The notes beneath the pieces are model-generated. The model saw nothing but the letters and a program-made list of their open reading frames with translations. It was not told where the DNA came from and did no database searches. Shown piece after piece: positions 24,182 to 50,568 of a stretch of DNA of 64,000 bases. Source of the stretch: Danio rerio (Eukaryota; Chordata; Actinopteri; Cypriniformes; Danionidae); contig NC_133194.1 of NCBI RefSeq assembly GCF_049306965.1, positions 2,192,501 through 2,256,500 on the forward strand. The letters run 5' to 3'. Both the position numbers and the translations under genes were made by a program. Position 1 is the stretch's first letter. Each line of letters begins with the position of its first letter.

Positions 24182-24343
24182 CGTTCTTTCGGTAGGTTAA
24201 GTTTTTTGGTGCGGATGGGCAAATTTGACGGTGCTAGTCGCCGGATTGAAGGCCTTAGCTTCGGGAGAAGAACCGAGCACCTCAAATGCTGCGATCTCAG
24301 TAAACGGAAAGGGCCGGAAAAGGGTGGAGCGAAGACTTATATA
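24182..24343 (-). promoter_or_regulatory. rplp1: rplp1 core promoter and 5' UTR: TATA box plus 5'-TOP initiator
   Basis: On the minus strand TATATAAG occupies 24343-24336. About 30 nt downstream is CCCTTTCCG (24313-24305), a terminal oligopyrimidine start of the kind that places ribosomal protein mRNAs under mTOR control. This predicts a 5' UTR of about 132 nt. Its inner part (GGTGCTCGGTTCTTC, GAAGCTAAGGC and TCCGGCGACTAGCACCG) closely resembles the human RPLP1 5' UTR as I remember it. Confidence 0.65.
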
Positions 24344-24344
24344 G

Positions 24345-24901
24345 ACTTGTGCGTCACTTCAGTGGGCGAGACAAGTGAAGAAAACAAAAGCTGTGATTGG
24401 TTCGTTTGTGATGTCAGTTATTCGCTGTGTATATGTGCTCACGACAGCGCTGACTAGTGAATGAATTAATGAATAAATGAGTATATAAATATATAAATTT
24501 AAAATCATATTTAAAATCGTTTACGTGACTGTACTCGGTATTTTATTAGACTTTTGCTTTACTTTGTAATATTAGTGAGGAGCCTTTTAATCTATGGTAC
24601 TTGTACCGAAGTATAGAATACCAGTAATATTAAGTAGCTATCTATTTTATTATTTATTTATATATCAAATTCCATGATACTGTAAAATTCCCATACTTCG
24701 TTTAAGTTATTTACATGGTACTGTAACGAACCGAACTGTCTTAAACCTTTAGTATTATGCTACAGTACTTTTGTCTTATAGAAGTTTTGTAATTCTGAAT
24801 GTAATTAATTGTGTAGACACATGCCTGGTGATTTTGTATGCACTAAGAGTTCACTTCATGCCCAATAAATAAATAAAACAAAAATGAATGACTATTAAAG
24901 C

Positions 24902-24936
<35 letters not shown>

Positions 24937-25211
24937 AAACGACTGTAATAATAAATATAAAATAAATAATATCAGCGACTGTATAATAAATATAAAATAA
25001 ATAATATCAGCGACTGTATAATAAATATAAAATAAATAATATCAATCACCGTAATAAAAATATAAAAGAAAATGTAAAAAATATCAGAAACTGTAATGAA
25101 GCCTTTTAAAATGAATTAAATCAGCGATTGTAATGTCATATAAAATGAACCAGAAACTGTAATAAAGCATATAAAATATAATAATCTAGACAGCCTGTGT
25201 AATAAAGTCTC
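24345..25211. repeat. rplp1-clptm1l intergenic region with a ~36-bp minisatellite
   Basis: A (TA)n run sits at 24900-24936. Then about five degenerate copies of a ~36-bp unit (actgta, ataaatataaaa, aatatcag) run from 24938 to about 25170. There is no coding potential. Confidence 0.7.
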
Positions 25212-25217
25212 TTTAAT
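25212..25217 (-). terminator. clptm1l: clptm1l poly(A) signal ATTAAA
   Basis: ATTAAA on the minus strand, about 390 nt after the clptm1l stop codon. It is the best hexamer in the interval. Confidence 0.5.
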
Positions 25218-25603
25218 TGAGCAGTTTAATCACAGAAACACTTAATGGAATGAACCAAAAACAAACAAACAGACACATCATCGTCATCATCATCATCCTC
25301 TCTGAACACACAAACAACAGTCATGTTACTCAAATTAATCCAACAAAAAAGCCATAATCAGTCCGAACCTCTGCTCGTTTGGCACCCTTGAGATATGCTC
25401 TTAATTCAAAACACTATCTGAGACTGAATGGAAAAGCCCCATCCAAATACATTCTGTAAAAATGAAACCAATCTCTCCAGCTTCCGGAGCTGTGTGTGTG
25501 TGTCTCAGTCCAATAACCAGTGTCATTTCTCCGGTTAGCAGAGCAAAACTGAGCTTAAATAGACAAACGCAGCATCTGTCCTCGGTTTTAGATGATGATG
25601 ATG

Positions 25604-40062
<14,459 letters not shown>

Positions 40063-41901
40063 CTTAACTGCACGCAGATCCCGCCGACAATAATAACATG
40101 CTCAATGACATGCTGGAGATGAAGAAAAGGACGAGGAAGAGGATGAGCTGTCACTCACTAACACACGTCACTCCAAATACACACCGCGACATCGCTCACA
40201 ACATCGCTCTCCCGCGGTCTGAAGCGCTGCTTTATGCTAGTTTAATCATTTATTCGGTATAAACCCTCGGGGATTTCTCATGATGAAAAGCGAGGGTTTG
40301 ATTTCTGTGTTTTAATCCCTCGATCCACTTTTGACGTGATATTTCAATGAGCGCTCACTTCCGGGATTCACTTCCTGCCGCGGGGTTGCCAGATTCGTTA
40401 AATTAAATCTTTTGCTACGTGAAAAAAGTGTCTGAATTTAAAGCTGTATTATACTTATATTATCTCGAAACCCAATTAAAGCTTAAATATGACTATTATT
40501 GCTGTTTCTGTTAATTAAAGTATGTTTTTATTAATTTATTTACCTTTACTTGAGATATCGCCACGGGGTTGCCAGATATTTTAAAATTGAATCCACAACT
40601 GTGCATGAATGTTATTTTTAATAGAGAAAATATAATTACAAAGACAGAAGAAACTTTATATTATATTATAGTATATTATTTATTCATTATCTAAAATAAA
40701 TAGTATTTTAGAGATTCACTGTAGTATAAAAAATACGTAAAAATTGTTTAAATTTAAAGTTGTATTATACTTTTATTATCTTAAAACGCATCTAAAACTT
40801 TAAATTTGATTATTATTGCTGTTTTGGTTAATTAAAAGTATGTTTATATTAACCTATTTACCTTTACCGTGAGATATTGTCACTGTAGGGTTGCCAGATA
40901 CGTTAAAAATAAATCTATTCCTGTGGTTGTTAAATGCAGCTTTTTTTTTAAACTGGGAAAATATAAATAGAGTAAAGACAGAATAAAGCTTTCATTATAT
41001 TATAGTATCTTATTTATTCATTATCTACAATAAACAGTATTTTGGAGCTTCACTTTGATATGAAAATGACACTACATGAAAAATTGTCTAAATTTAAAGC
41101 TGTATTATACTTTTATTATCTTAAAACACAAGTAAAGCCTTAAATATGGGTATTATTGCTGTTTTGGTTTAATAAAAGTGTGTTTTTATTAACCTATTTA
41201 CTGTATCGTCACTGTGGGGTTGCCAGATACGTTAAAACTAAATCTATTCCGGTGGATGTTGAATGCTATTTTTTTGAATTAAGAAAATATAATTACAAAG
41301 AAAAAAACAGAATAAAGTTAATATTTTATTATAGTATATTTTTATTCATAGTCTAAAATAAATCATATTTTGTAGCTGCGCTGTGATATGGAAAAGATTT
41401 AAACATTTATGAAAAAAAAGTGTCAAAATTTAAATCTGTATTATACTTTTATTATCTTAAAACGCAATTGAAGCCTTAAATATGATTAATATTGCTGTTT
41501 TGGTTTTTTAAAAGAATGCTTTAAGGAAACTATTTACTGTGAGATTAAATTATTGTTGTTTTGGTTAATTAAAAGTGTATTTTTATTAACCTATGTACCA
41601 TGAGATATCGAAATTGAAAAATACTTTTAAGCTATTATCATAATAAAAATTGTTGTAGCAACATTTAAAATTTTAAATTCGCTTTTGTATGTTTATAACA
41701 TGCTTATAAATGAAATTACCAGCGTGTAAAAATATTCCGGTGATTTTGTTGAGTAATGGCAACCCTTCTGTCCTCAGAATTCTGTTTCCCTTTCACCCAG
41801 GAAGTGATTGTACCATCTCTCCAGTAGCGTCCTACATTCGTTTTGCGCTACAATTTTTTCTCATCTAGGTGGAGGATTTTCTCTCAAAGTCCACCGCCAT
41901 C
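40063..41901. promoter_or_regulatory. divergent clptm1l/snrpd1 promoter interval holding a ~325-bp tandem repeat
   Basis: The start codons of clptm1l (-) and snrpd1 (+) are 1.84 kb apart. From 40382 to about 41610 there are 3-4 degenerate units, each beginning gggttgccagat (near 40382, 40566, 40888 and 41217; the first is short). Units share ctgtattatacttttatt and tattgctgttttggtt blocks. An inverted ggcaaccc near 41759 faces the first gggttgcc. The likely core promoters are the unique stretches at about 40063-40380 and 41760-41901. Confidence 0.6.
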
Positions 41902-44900
41902 ATGAAACTCGTCAGGTAATAAACATCTACAGCTGTCATACAAGTAAAATACACAAAGAAACTTTGCGGATGCGCGATGTATTTTAATAGATGGAGCCGG
42001 ATTGTGTGTAGCTGCTAGTTAGCCGTTAGCTTCATCAGGCGGGAATGAATGAATGGGCGAGCGTTTGTTTGAACGTTTTACTCATTTGTTTTAAGCACAT
42101 ACGTGTTTTAAACTATGTAATAAGCGGGTTTAGTCTTAGATTATTAATACATTGTGCGTTTTTTGGTGGTAGTTTGATCATGCGGGGTCTTAAATGCAAC
42201 AAATACATAAACAGAAACAATAACTGTTAATGCTAAGTTAGCTACATTTATTTACTAGTTTCTAAATATGCTAGCTGTATATAATCATATAATTATGTTA
42301 ATAGACACTATAGTGTGTAGTTAGGAAGTCTAAAGATTATTGGATATATAGTTTATCATTTGTTTTAAATATAGTTATCAGTTTATTATCATTAGTAAGC
42401 TGTAAATACTTTATATAATCATATTGACAAAATGCTTTATATGTAGATATTAGACGTTATGTTATTATAATTGTTTATCATTGTTTTTATGATTGTGACC
42501 TGCAGGTTTTTGATGAAATTGAGCCATGAAACCGTCACGATTGAGCTGAAGAATGGCACACAGGTCCATGGCACAATTACAGGTAATTATTATTTTAAGT
42601 AATGCACCATAATCACATTTATAAACTGTCTGCTATGTGCCTGTTTCATTAAATGAGGTCATATTATGCATTTTCTCTTTGAATCTGATGCATTACATCT
42701 CATAGGTGGCCAATAAATGTGCTTATATTGAGGTGAAGTTGGTTTTATATTAGCAGGTTTAGACTTTGGCGTTCTATGAAATAGCAAAGCAGTATTTAAA
42801 AAGGTGAATACAGATTCATTATTTTTTACCACGCTGCTTTGAATATTTGATCTGAAATCACATATAAGAATGACTTCAAAACAATATTAGACCGTAAACA
42901 ATATTGTGCTTTATAGTCATTTGGTGATAATATGATTCCCCTATTTAGTATTTGCAAATAATACTTTTCTGAAATTATATTAAGTCTGAATGTGTGAATA
43001 TAAAAACAACTTTACCTCAATTACATCTGTCAGCTCCCGGAAAAAATGCATTTAACCTTTTAGCTGAAAATGACTTGACTTAATTGGATTGTTATGCAAT
43101 ACTGTGCACCTTTTATAAAGCTGCTTTGAAACACTAGTCATTGTAAAAAGCGCTATACAAATAAACTTGAATTAAAAAGACTCATTGTATATGCCCTATA
43201 TTGTGCTAATAATAATAATTAGAAAACTTGTTATACTTTGTTGATGAATTAATGCCACTGAGTCAGACTCGTATTATAATAATCATGTGAGCAGAAAAAC
43301 AATAGATCATGGTATTGTGTGAAAATTTACATCTTTACTTGTGGAGATTTTCAATTTTTAGACCAGTGATTCCCAAAGTGGGAGTCGGGACCTCCTGGGA
43401 GGTCGTGAGTCCTTGAGGGGGGGTTGCTTGGTGATTTCCAATATATACATATAAATAAATTATTAAAATTACCATATTTTATCCATAACCTGCAGAAGAT
43501 AGTGTTTAATAGTTACATTTAAAACAAAAACATGTACATAAACAGACAGCAGCGTTTACATTATTTTTCCATTGGATTACGACTCCTTGAGTGATTACGC
43601 TAGATTAATAACACAGCAATAGTGTTAGTTGCAGCAGATTTATTTTACGGCTCAATGTTAAACTTTGACACATTTACAGCACTCCTGTACATTAAAAATA
43701 AAGGCCACGACTGAACATAGAGGACGATCTCCAAGTGGCGGTCTCCGAAATTAAATCAAGAATAGACTTGTGCTGTATATATTTCACAATTCTCATTAAG
43801 TGAGGTTAATATTAAATTAAACAAATGAATAGTGACTATAAAATGATATGGTTGATAAACTGCTGCACTTTTGTTGTGTTGTCAATAAGCTTGTTTATAT
43901 AGTTGCTATTGGTTTGTGTGTGTGCATTATTGTGTACAGTGTTTGTATGCTTATTACTAGGCCCACACTTATTTTGCGCGAGCTGAATTCCGCTGATGTT
44001 TAGCCCATCATTAATTCTGTTTATTTACTTGAGTAAATGTGTGTAAATCTATATTAATTCAGTTTTTACATTTATTTCAGTAATATTATTGACTAATATG
44101 AAAATGTTCGTCTGACTTATGTACAATGCAGTTTGTACCGTAATATTTTCTGTCTTTTAGTAGAGATATTATATGAGAGACTTGCTTTGTTTACCAAATA
44201 ATGTGAATCTAATTGGATTAGCATTTTAAACATTAAATAAAAATTATATAAAGATATTTTTTTTTATGTCATATATTAAGGTTTTAGTTATGATACTCCC
44301 AAAATAATTCCGCAGATCTTTACCAAAACTCTCCGCAGAAATAGCAAAAAACGCCCGCAGATTCCATCTGGCCCTACTTATAACCACCTCAGAGGATAGT
44401 GGGGTTGTGAGTTACTAAAATTGTTATTTTGGGGGTCACGAGTTAAAAAGTTTGGGAACCCCTGATATAGATCATAGCAACTTTTCATTTCTTGCTAGTT
44501 GTAATACACAATGTAACTACAGAAGAATCAAGTGAGATGCTAATGGTCTAATCTGATTCAATGATTTATGCTAAGCTAAAAGTGCTCTCACCAGACCCAG
44601 AAATCAGCTAAACGGATTCATAAATGGGAAAACTCGCCTGTTTAACTCTCTAAGGAGTTGTAAAATGAGACTGTTTCTTTAAAAAAAGAAGTTGACTATT
44701 CCTTTTAAAATTGTTAAACACGCAATGGACCCTTTTCACAGGACTGTTATGATGCGTTTAATAGTCATCAGTAGAGCTGCACGATTCTGACTGTAATGAG
44801 AATTGCAATTTTTAAATTTTTATTTTTGCTTGAAATCAAAATCACGATTCTGTAGATCTAAAATAAAGGTTAATATTAGTGGGCTATTATTATTGTTATT

Positions 44901-46482
44901 TCTCAAATATATAGTAAAAAAAACTATATTAATATGTAGGTCTACTGTTTATTCTCATGCACAACACTGTTCGCTAAGAAAGAAAAAAGCATATCAAATG
45001 CTTGTAGTCTAATCATTACTCCATTATACCATATGATTATTCAAGTGTTGTGCACGCTTACAGGTTCATTTTCACTGCTAAGTGCGTTTCATACCTCCCG
45101 CGCGGCTCTCAAGCAATCACTGTTTCACAAACTTAACGTTATTTACAACTTTATTACCTTTTATTCACAGCCTATGCAGATTCTGTTCGCTAAAGTAGAC
45201 TTCATTCACAGGCATGCGCCCGCCCTCTCTGTGTTAACAGCTTACGGTCAGCAGCTCATGTCACATGTGATATCCCGGCTGACAGAAATAACATTTTGGG
45301 GTGAATTATACCTTATAAATACAGTATGTGACTCTTTTAACTTTATTTCAACACCAATGGTGTCCACATTGCTGAACAACGTATGTAAAACAATGTGTAG
45401 ACCTGTGCAGCCGCCTTTTCTCACCTGAACTTGAAAATATGATTGACAATCATAAATCCTGAATTAAGATCGTCTAGGGCACAGGTGTCAAACTCAGTTC
45501 TAAAAGGGCCGCAGCTCTGCACAGTTTAGTTCCAACCCTAATTAAACACACCTGATCAAACTAATTGAGTGCTTCAGGCTTGTTTGAAACCTACAGGTAA
45601 GTGTGTTGGAGCAGGGTTGGAACTAAACTGTGCAGGGCTTCGGCCCTCCAGGAATTGAGTTTGACACCCCTGGTCTAGGGGCTCGAATCGAGATCGCAAT
45701 CTTTTTTCGATTTATTGTGCTGCTCTAGTCATTAGCATCTTAAGTTCTTGAAATATTTAGATTAAGAAAAATAATCAACATTTATATGTATTTATGTGTG
45801 TGTGTCATATGATCTTGCAATCAAAATTGCATTAGAGTATACAGAGGTGGGACTGTAAATTTGACGTTGTTCTCTCTTCTGGCTGCCGTTATCAGTCTCA
45901 CACTGTTTATTTATTTTTTTCCTTTTTCTGAAAGTCTTTGAAACCATCATTAAGTTTTTCTGTTATTATTTCAGCGAATAGAATTGTAAAAAATATTTGT
46001 TATACTCCTGCATTCACTGCGCTCTGACTTCTGCTGCTGAGAAACCTGGAAGTGTGAAACGGCTCCATATAAAAGATGCTTAAATCAACCCATAATGGTT
46101 TGCTCTGTGAATCCTCTGCACAGGTGTGGACGTCAGCATGAACACACACCTCAAAGCTGTGAAGATGACCCTGAAAAACAGAGAGCCCACTCAGCTGGAG
46201 TCACTCAGCATCCGAGGAAACAACATCCGCTACTTTATCCTGCCGGACAGTCTTCCTCTGGACACGCTGCTGGTGGACATCGAGCCCAAAGTCAAGTCCA
46301 AGAAGAGAGAAGCTGGTGAGTGCTGCAAAATACACCGAGCATCAACACACAGATGGATTGCTTGTTTGTGATGATGTATAACTTCTTACCATCTTCATCC
46401 TGCAGTGGCTGGCCGTGGTCGAGGAAGAGGACGTGGTCGTGGCCGAGGAAGAGGACGGGGCCGCGGTGGGCCGAGGAGATGA
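41902..46482 (+). CDS. snrpd1: small nuclear ribonucleoprotein Sm D1
   Basis: Sm D1 is one of seven proteins forming the Sm ring on spliceosomal snRNAs. Exons 41902-41915, 42506-42582, 46124-46315 and 46406-46482 join in phase to 119 residues, the human length as I recall. The protein begins [20 protein letters not shown] (Sm1 motif), continues with [20 protein letters not shown] and the Sm2 block [18 protein letters not shown], and ends in an Arg-Gly repeat tail finishing GGPRR, the target of symmetric dimethylation and SMN binding. The first coding exon has only 14 coding nucleotides; the last intron is 90 nt. AATAAA follows at 46674-46679. The 3.5-kb second intron carries hAT-type elements. 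Confidence 0.97.
43364..44464. mobile_element. hAT-like element in snrpd1 intron 2
   Basis: The left end CAGTGATTCCCAAAGTGGG and the right end ttaaaaagtttgggaacccctg are imperfect inverted repeats typical of a hAT family (caggggttcccaaac). Flanking 8-mers match only in part, suggesting an old insertion. No transposase was seen. Confidence 0.65.
45480..45672. mobile_element. short hAT MITE with exact 8-bp duplication
   Basis: CACAGGTGTCAAACTC and gagtttgacacccctg are inverted ends. GTCTAGGG flanks on both sides (45472-45479, 45673-45680). The 193-bp element is internal to snrpd1 intron 2. Confidence 0.8.
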
Positions 46483-46673
46483 AGATCTCAAGCCACTGTA
46501 CTTTTGTGCGCGTTGTACAGCATTTTTTGTTCTTCGTATAGGAGATATTTTGCGTTTTGTACATTAAATTCTGTTCTTTTGACAACTGTTTCGAGTCTTT
46601 TGTTTTGTGCTGATCATATGAGGCAGAGGGATGATTCTGCAAGGGTGTCTGGTTATTTTTCTACATTCTTACC

Positions 46674-46679
46674 AATAAA
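46674..46679 (+). terminator. snrpd1: snrpd1 poly(A) signal AATAAA
   Basis: AATAAA 192 nt after the stop codon, the first in this strand after the coding region. Confidence 0.7.
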
Positions 46680-46865
46680 AACTGATTGATTGAATTTGAG
46701 TTGTGTGCAGGATTTTTCCTTTTTAAGATATAAAAGCCAGTGTTGGTCAAATTTAAAAACAAAAATGTGTTTAGAGTAAATTTGATAAGGTTTAGCAAAG
46801 TGCTACATCTCTGCCATGTACACTGCCTTTACAGGTTATGACAGAATAAAAGGTAATATTAAAAT

Positions 46866-47042
46866 AGAGTTGTCAAACTAACTTCCTGGAGAGCCACAGC
46901 TCTGCACAGTTTAGCTTTAACCCTAATTAAACACACCTAATTAAACAACTTGATTCCTTTAGACTTGTTTGAAACCTACAGGTAAGTGTATTGAAGCGAG
47001 GCTGGAACTGAACTGCTGCACTGCAGGATCTGGATTTGACAT
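46866..47042. mobile_element. older copy of the same hAT MITE family
   Basis: Internal sequence (agctctgcacagtttag, aattaaacacacct, gaaacctacaggtaagtgt) matches the 45480 element; the ends are eroded. It lies between snrpd1 and ggct. Confidence 0.6.
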
Positions 47043-47515
47043 GCGTTTTAAAATATTACAATTTCTAATTTTTATGGCTGCAAGCTATTTTTAATAATGC
47101 AGAAACTATGTAAGTCAAAGGTCTTGCTGGATATTTTTTAAATAAAACGAACAGGTTATTTTTTGTACCCAACAGTAGACTTTTATTTTGAAAGTTGTGG
47201 TGGCACGGGTCAGTAGTCCTGCTTTGTGAATCGGTTCATTTGAATAAACTGATTAAATAATTTTTAATGCGTCTTTGTTCGCGTCTTAATAAACTTAACC
47301 CCTACGTTAATGTTTTTGTATTTTCCTTTGGAATTATTGTAAATAAAATTAATTCCCTTTAACGGTTCCTCATCATGGTTAAAACAAAATCATTTGAGAG
47401 AGTCTGTTCAAAGAATCATTGCTCATTGAGTCGGACCGCACTGGTCAAATAAACCACAGGAAGTAAAGCTGTAAAAGCCCTCAAGTCAGTTTTTTCAAGT
47501 CTATCATTAGGGAAA

Positions 47516-49882
47516 ATGTCATCCAGTGACTATTTTATGTATTTTGCTTATGGCAGTAATTTACTGAAGGAGAGACTCCAGCTGAAAAACCCATCAGCCG
47601 TGTTTCACTGCGTCGGCAGAATACAGGTAAACAAACGCAATCAGAGACGAGCACAAATAACTCAATAGAAGAGTGTAAATCATCTAGTCTACTTTATATT
47701 TACAATGGTTATCACTACACTATCCCACATCAAAAATACAGTGCTTTATAACAAATACTAGTATTTTAGAACCATACTATAGTAAAGTGTATTATACTGT
47801 ATATATTATTTACAACACTTAATTAATACTACAGCCTACTGTACTACTAGGTATTGTGAACTGATAAACTGTAATAAGTACTGTGGTATACTTTAGATTT
47901 TACTGCATTAAACTGTGGTGTATTGTAGTATAATACCTCATAGTTGTTCAAAAAACCTTAAGTATTGGGTCATTTGTTTATAGTAGCCTACTATGTTTAC
48001 CTTATTATTACTAATATACCATATACTAGTGTAGTTGTGTTACCCAGGGTTCCAATGCTTCTTGAAAATACTTGAATTTCAGATGGATTCAAGGCCTGAA
48101 AGTGCTTAAAACAAACAAATCCTGTTTTTGATTTTTTTTTTTTTCAACAAATGTCATGCTGCTGTCAAAAACAGAATGAAAAAATAGAAACTGTTAATTT
48201 TAAGATCTTAAATTAAAATCTTGTATAAGAAATATGACAATGCATATTTTATTAATATTTCAGAAACTGCATTTAAATATTGATAATTTTGAACTCAACA
48301 TTTTTTTTTTTTTTGAAAATGACACTCGGAAATCATCACTCTGACATTTTAATCTGAATATTAAGTGCAAGTGAAATGTCAAGTACAGTTAGGACTCTCA
48401 TGGCGCTACATACGCCAGGGGTGTGAATCACAGAGGGGCTCGATTTGAAATTCATGGTGCTAAAAGTCCTTGAATCAGCTGTTTATGAAAGAGTGGGAAC
48501 CCTGGTTACTAACTACAAAATCAAAACAGACTAATTCAAGCACTTTACTATAGTATGGTTCAAAAACACTACAGTATTTACTATAAATTACTATAGTATT
48601 TTTCCATTTGGGATGTGCTATCTATTTGTTTTAATACGTTGTTTATTTTAAATGTATTTGTTACGCTTTTTTACGCTCCAAGCCTTTCCATAAAGTCCTG
48701 TTGAATGCACTGTACACTCTAACTTCAGTATATGAATATGATAATCATAAGGGATGCTGTGTGTCTCAGGGCTACAGGCTGGATTTTGGTCTCTCGGGCG
48801 ACAACACTAACTGTGCTTGGCATGGTGGAGTGGCCACAATACAGGCCAGTGAAGGAGACGAGGTGTGGGGGGTCGTGTGGAGGATTGACCAGCAAAACCT
48901 GCCCTCTTTAGACAGGTGAGCTCAGCTGATACTGGGACAATCCACTAAATCAAGCTTGTTAAATGTGAATCATGATGAACAATTGTTCTTAATTAACAGA
49001 TGGTGTTTATTGATTGATTAAGGCTACATTAAAAAAACAATAATTACAAATCTGCATAACTGTGTTTTATGTGTTTACACCAAACATACAGGTCATTTCT
49101 ATTTCTGGCTATTTTTACAGTATGTTGTTCACTGGTTTATTGCAAATATTTTATATTACATCTACAAATGAGAAAGAATTAACAGTCTAATACTTTTGTT
49201 GTTGATATAATTGTATAGTTTTTAAATTGTAGGACAAATCATCCATCATCAGCTAAATCAGTTTACCAAAAATAACTCAAAAGGCCAGGTACTAGAAACC
49301 CTATACAAATACAGGCAGATACTGATGATGCAGTCAATACAGTGTCCATCACAGTTATAACCCTCTATATGTTCAAGATGTTCTCCTCAGGAGTAAAATC
49401 ACTGTGTTTGTCTTATATTACTCCTCCTGCATGTGTTTCAGACAGGAACAGGTTGATGAAGGAGTCTACAGTCCATTACAGGTCAAAGTGGAAACAAAAG
49501 AGGAGCCGCTTTACTGCCGGACGTACAAGATGAACAACTTCACACCCTGTTCACCTTCACCACAGTATAAAAAGGTAGAGTTTACCACTCATCAGACATT
49601 AACCAGCGTCTTAAAGTGAATCTTGTGTTTAGATATGTATTAATCTACATTATATACAATATATTACAACATAAATATCTGATTTACACAACTCTAATGT
49701 AAAGTATGATTGAAGAGTGTCTTATTAATGTTTGTCTGGTCTGCTTCTCCATCTAGGTTGTGTGTTTAGGGGCTCAACAGAACGGTTTGCCTCAAAACTA
49801 CATACAGAAGCTTCTGGAACTGCAGACAAACAATTACAGCGGCTCTTCTGTGCTGGATCAGATTACAGATATCCAGAAATGA
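47516..49882 (+). CDS. ggct: gamma-glutamylcyclotransferase
   Basis: GGCT releases 5-oxoproline from gamma-glutamyl amino acids in the cytosolic gamma-glutamyl cycle. Exons 47516-47626, 48770-48915, 49442-49574 and 49757-49882 join in phase to 171 residues (human 188; the N-terminus is shorter). The substrate loop YFAYGSNLL near residue 9, the GDEVWGVVW strand, the RQEQVDEGVY segment with the glutamate expected to be catalytic, SPSPQYKK and GLPQNYIQKL all match the family. The start MSSSDYF is the only in-frame ATG before the YGSN motif. AATAAA is at 50344-50349. The gene converges on the NLR gene. A second zebrafish paralogue may exist, so the exact symbol is uncertain. Confidence 0.93.
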
Positions 49883-50343
49883 CACTTATTCAACACTTAT
49901 TCCTGTCAATGAATCAAAAATAACTCTTTACACAAATGTCTTGTCATGTTCAGCTGAAATCTTTTTAACAGCAGATACACATATTGCCTTAAACAGTCAG
50001 TGATGAATAGCTACTACAATTACTGCAGTAAAACGTACTTTATTTAAACTTAATTTTGTATATAATGTCTACTATGAATACAAGAATAAGAAAACTCTTG
50101 ATTTAAGCACTGGATCATGTGTGTGTGATGACCACTGTGGGTTTGTGTCTGTCAGTTCTGTTGAATGTGACTGACGTGACTCTTTATTCACCATTAGCTG
50201 ATCCAGAGACAGCCAGAAAACCTAAAACCTACAAGTAAAACAGACGATTAGATGTGTGAAACTCCTGGATTATCCACTTTAGAGCTGAAACTACTTGCTG
50301 CTTTACTACAGTTATTATATTTACTCTATCACAAATAATGCCA

Positions 50344-50349
50344 AAATAA
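50344..50349 (+). terminator. ggct: ggct poly(A) signal AATAAA
   Basis: AATAAA about 460 nt after the ggct stop and only about 220 nt short of the converging NLR stop codon. Confidence 0.7.
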
Positions 50350-50568
50350 AATCTTTGTGATCCACGTCATTGGAATCACTGGTCTGTTTATATTTTCCCT
50401 TTTATGATTAGATGCAGTAAATCAAGTGAACCATAATGTTCTTGATTAAAAATCTGCTGTTCATTTTTGATGGCAAATTTAGCAACATCCAACAGAGGGC
50501 AATAAACAATTTCCAACACATACTTAATAGTGTTAAAGTAATAGTAGAAACTATCTAAAATCTCTCCA

